64,000 nucleotides of DNA, taken from contig VWZF01002474.1 in assembly GCA_013396755.1 (NCBI GenBank), forward strand, positions 610,225 through 674,224. Reading direction: 5' to 3'. The number at the start of each line of letters is the position of its first letter. The first letter of the stretch is position 1. A program made the position numbers and the translations under genes. The DNA is from Sclerurus mexicanus (taxonomy: Eukaryota; Chordata; Aves; Passeriformes; Furnariidae). Below the pieces are notes generated by a model. The model was not told where the DNA came from. It made no database searches and was given only the letters and a program-made list of their open reading frames with translations. This document shows, one piece after another, positions 63,997-64,000 of the stretch.

Positions 63997-64000
63997 CCAT

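Larger units (their letters stand above)
60159..64000. other. AT-rich unique intergenic or intronic DNA
   Basis: No recognised gene or interspersed repeat. Holds a 9-bp direct duplication (AGAAGATCCAAT) near 60242-60266 followed by an A run, a 40-nt pyrimidine tract (60571-60610), and a three-copy ATTATACACTT tandem at the right edge. The 117-residue frame at 61168-61521 has no resemblance to a known family and is of chance length. Confidence 0.5.

Overview
This is a vertebrate nuclear window, almost certainly from a bird. The main evidence is eleven fragments of CR1-type LINEs, six on + and five on -. The better-preserved 3' ends carry the octamer tail of bird CR1 elements (ATTCTGTG or ATTCTATG). 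A degraded LTR resembling the TguLTR5-type ERVL repeats of bird genomes lies near 38655-38997. I see no mammalian Alu, B1 or L1 sequence and nothing prokaryotic. The base composition is AT-rich throughout, as in a gene-poor part of a large bird chromosome or inside a very long intron.

No complete protein-coding gene is visible. Almost all open reading frames are short chance frames in AT-rich DNA, translations of microsatellites, or remains of the CR1 reverse transcriptase ORF. The one piece I would defend as a possible real coding exon is 55206-55318 on +. It has a TTTCAG acceptor, a strong GTAAGTG donor and one open frame encoding 37 residues plus two bases; I cannot name the gene. A 15-nt possible microexon at 47280-47294 (+) is in a compatible phase. 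If either is real, much of the window is intron of a + strand gene.

Layout. 1-10749: unique AT-rich DNA with a polypyrimidine/CAG acceptor-like site near 7950 and a slightly GC-richer patch at 2880-3540. 10750-29050: unique DNA with four CR1 copies, a 16-N assembly gap inside a T homopolymer (13802-13817), a GA-rich patch just after it, and an ATTTT microsatellite at 23558-23647. 29051-39000: a CR1 3' end (35690-35895), then a nested repeat cluster. There a CR1 (37495-38590) is split by a 607-bp insertion flanked by ATGG, the insertion contains GGAA and GAAAAA microsatellites, and the old LTR lies immediately downstream. 39001-53550: two long minus-strand CR1 copies (43078-44121, 52298-53550), a short one (49479-49590), and two CACGTG boxes spaced 22 bp near 49050. 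53551-64000: the candidate exon, a stretch with homeobox- and MEF2-type motifs (56380-56640), and two old plus-strand CR1 copies.

No operon, CRISPR array, defence system or other multi-gene system is present. The items most worth a second look are the candidate exon, the candidate microexon and the nested insertion at 37929-38535.
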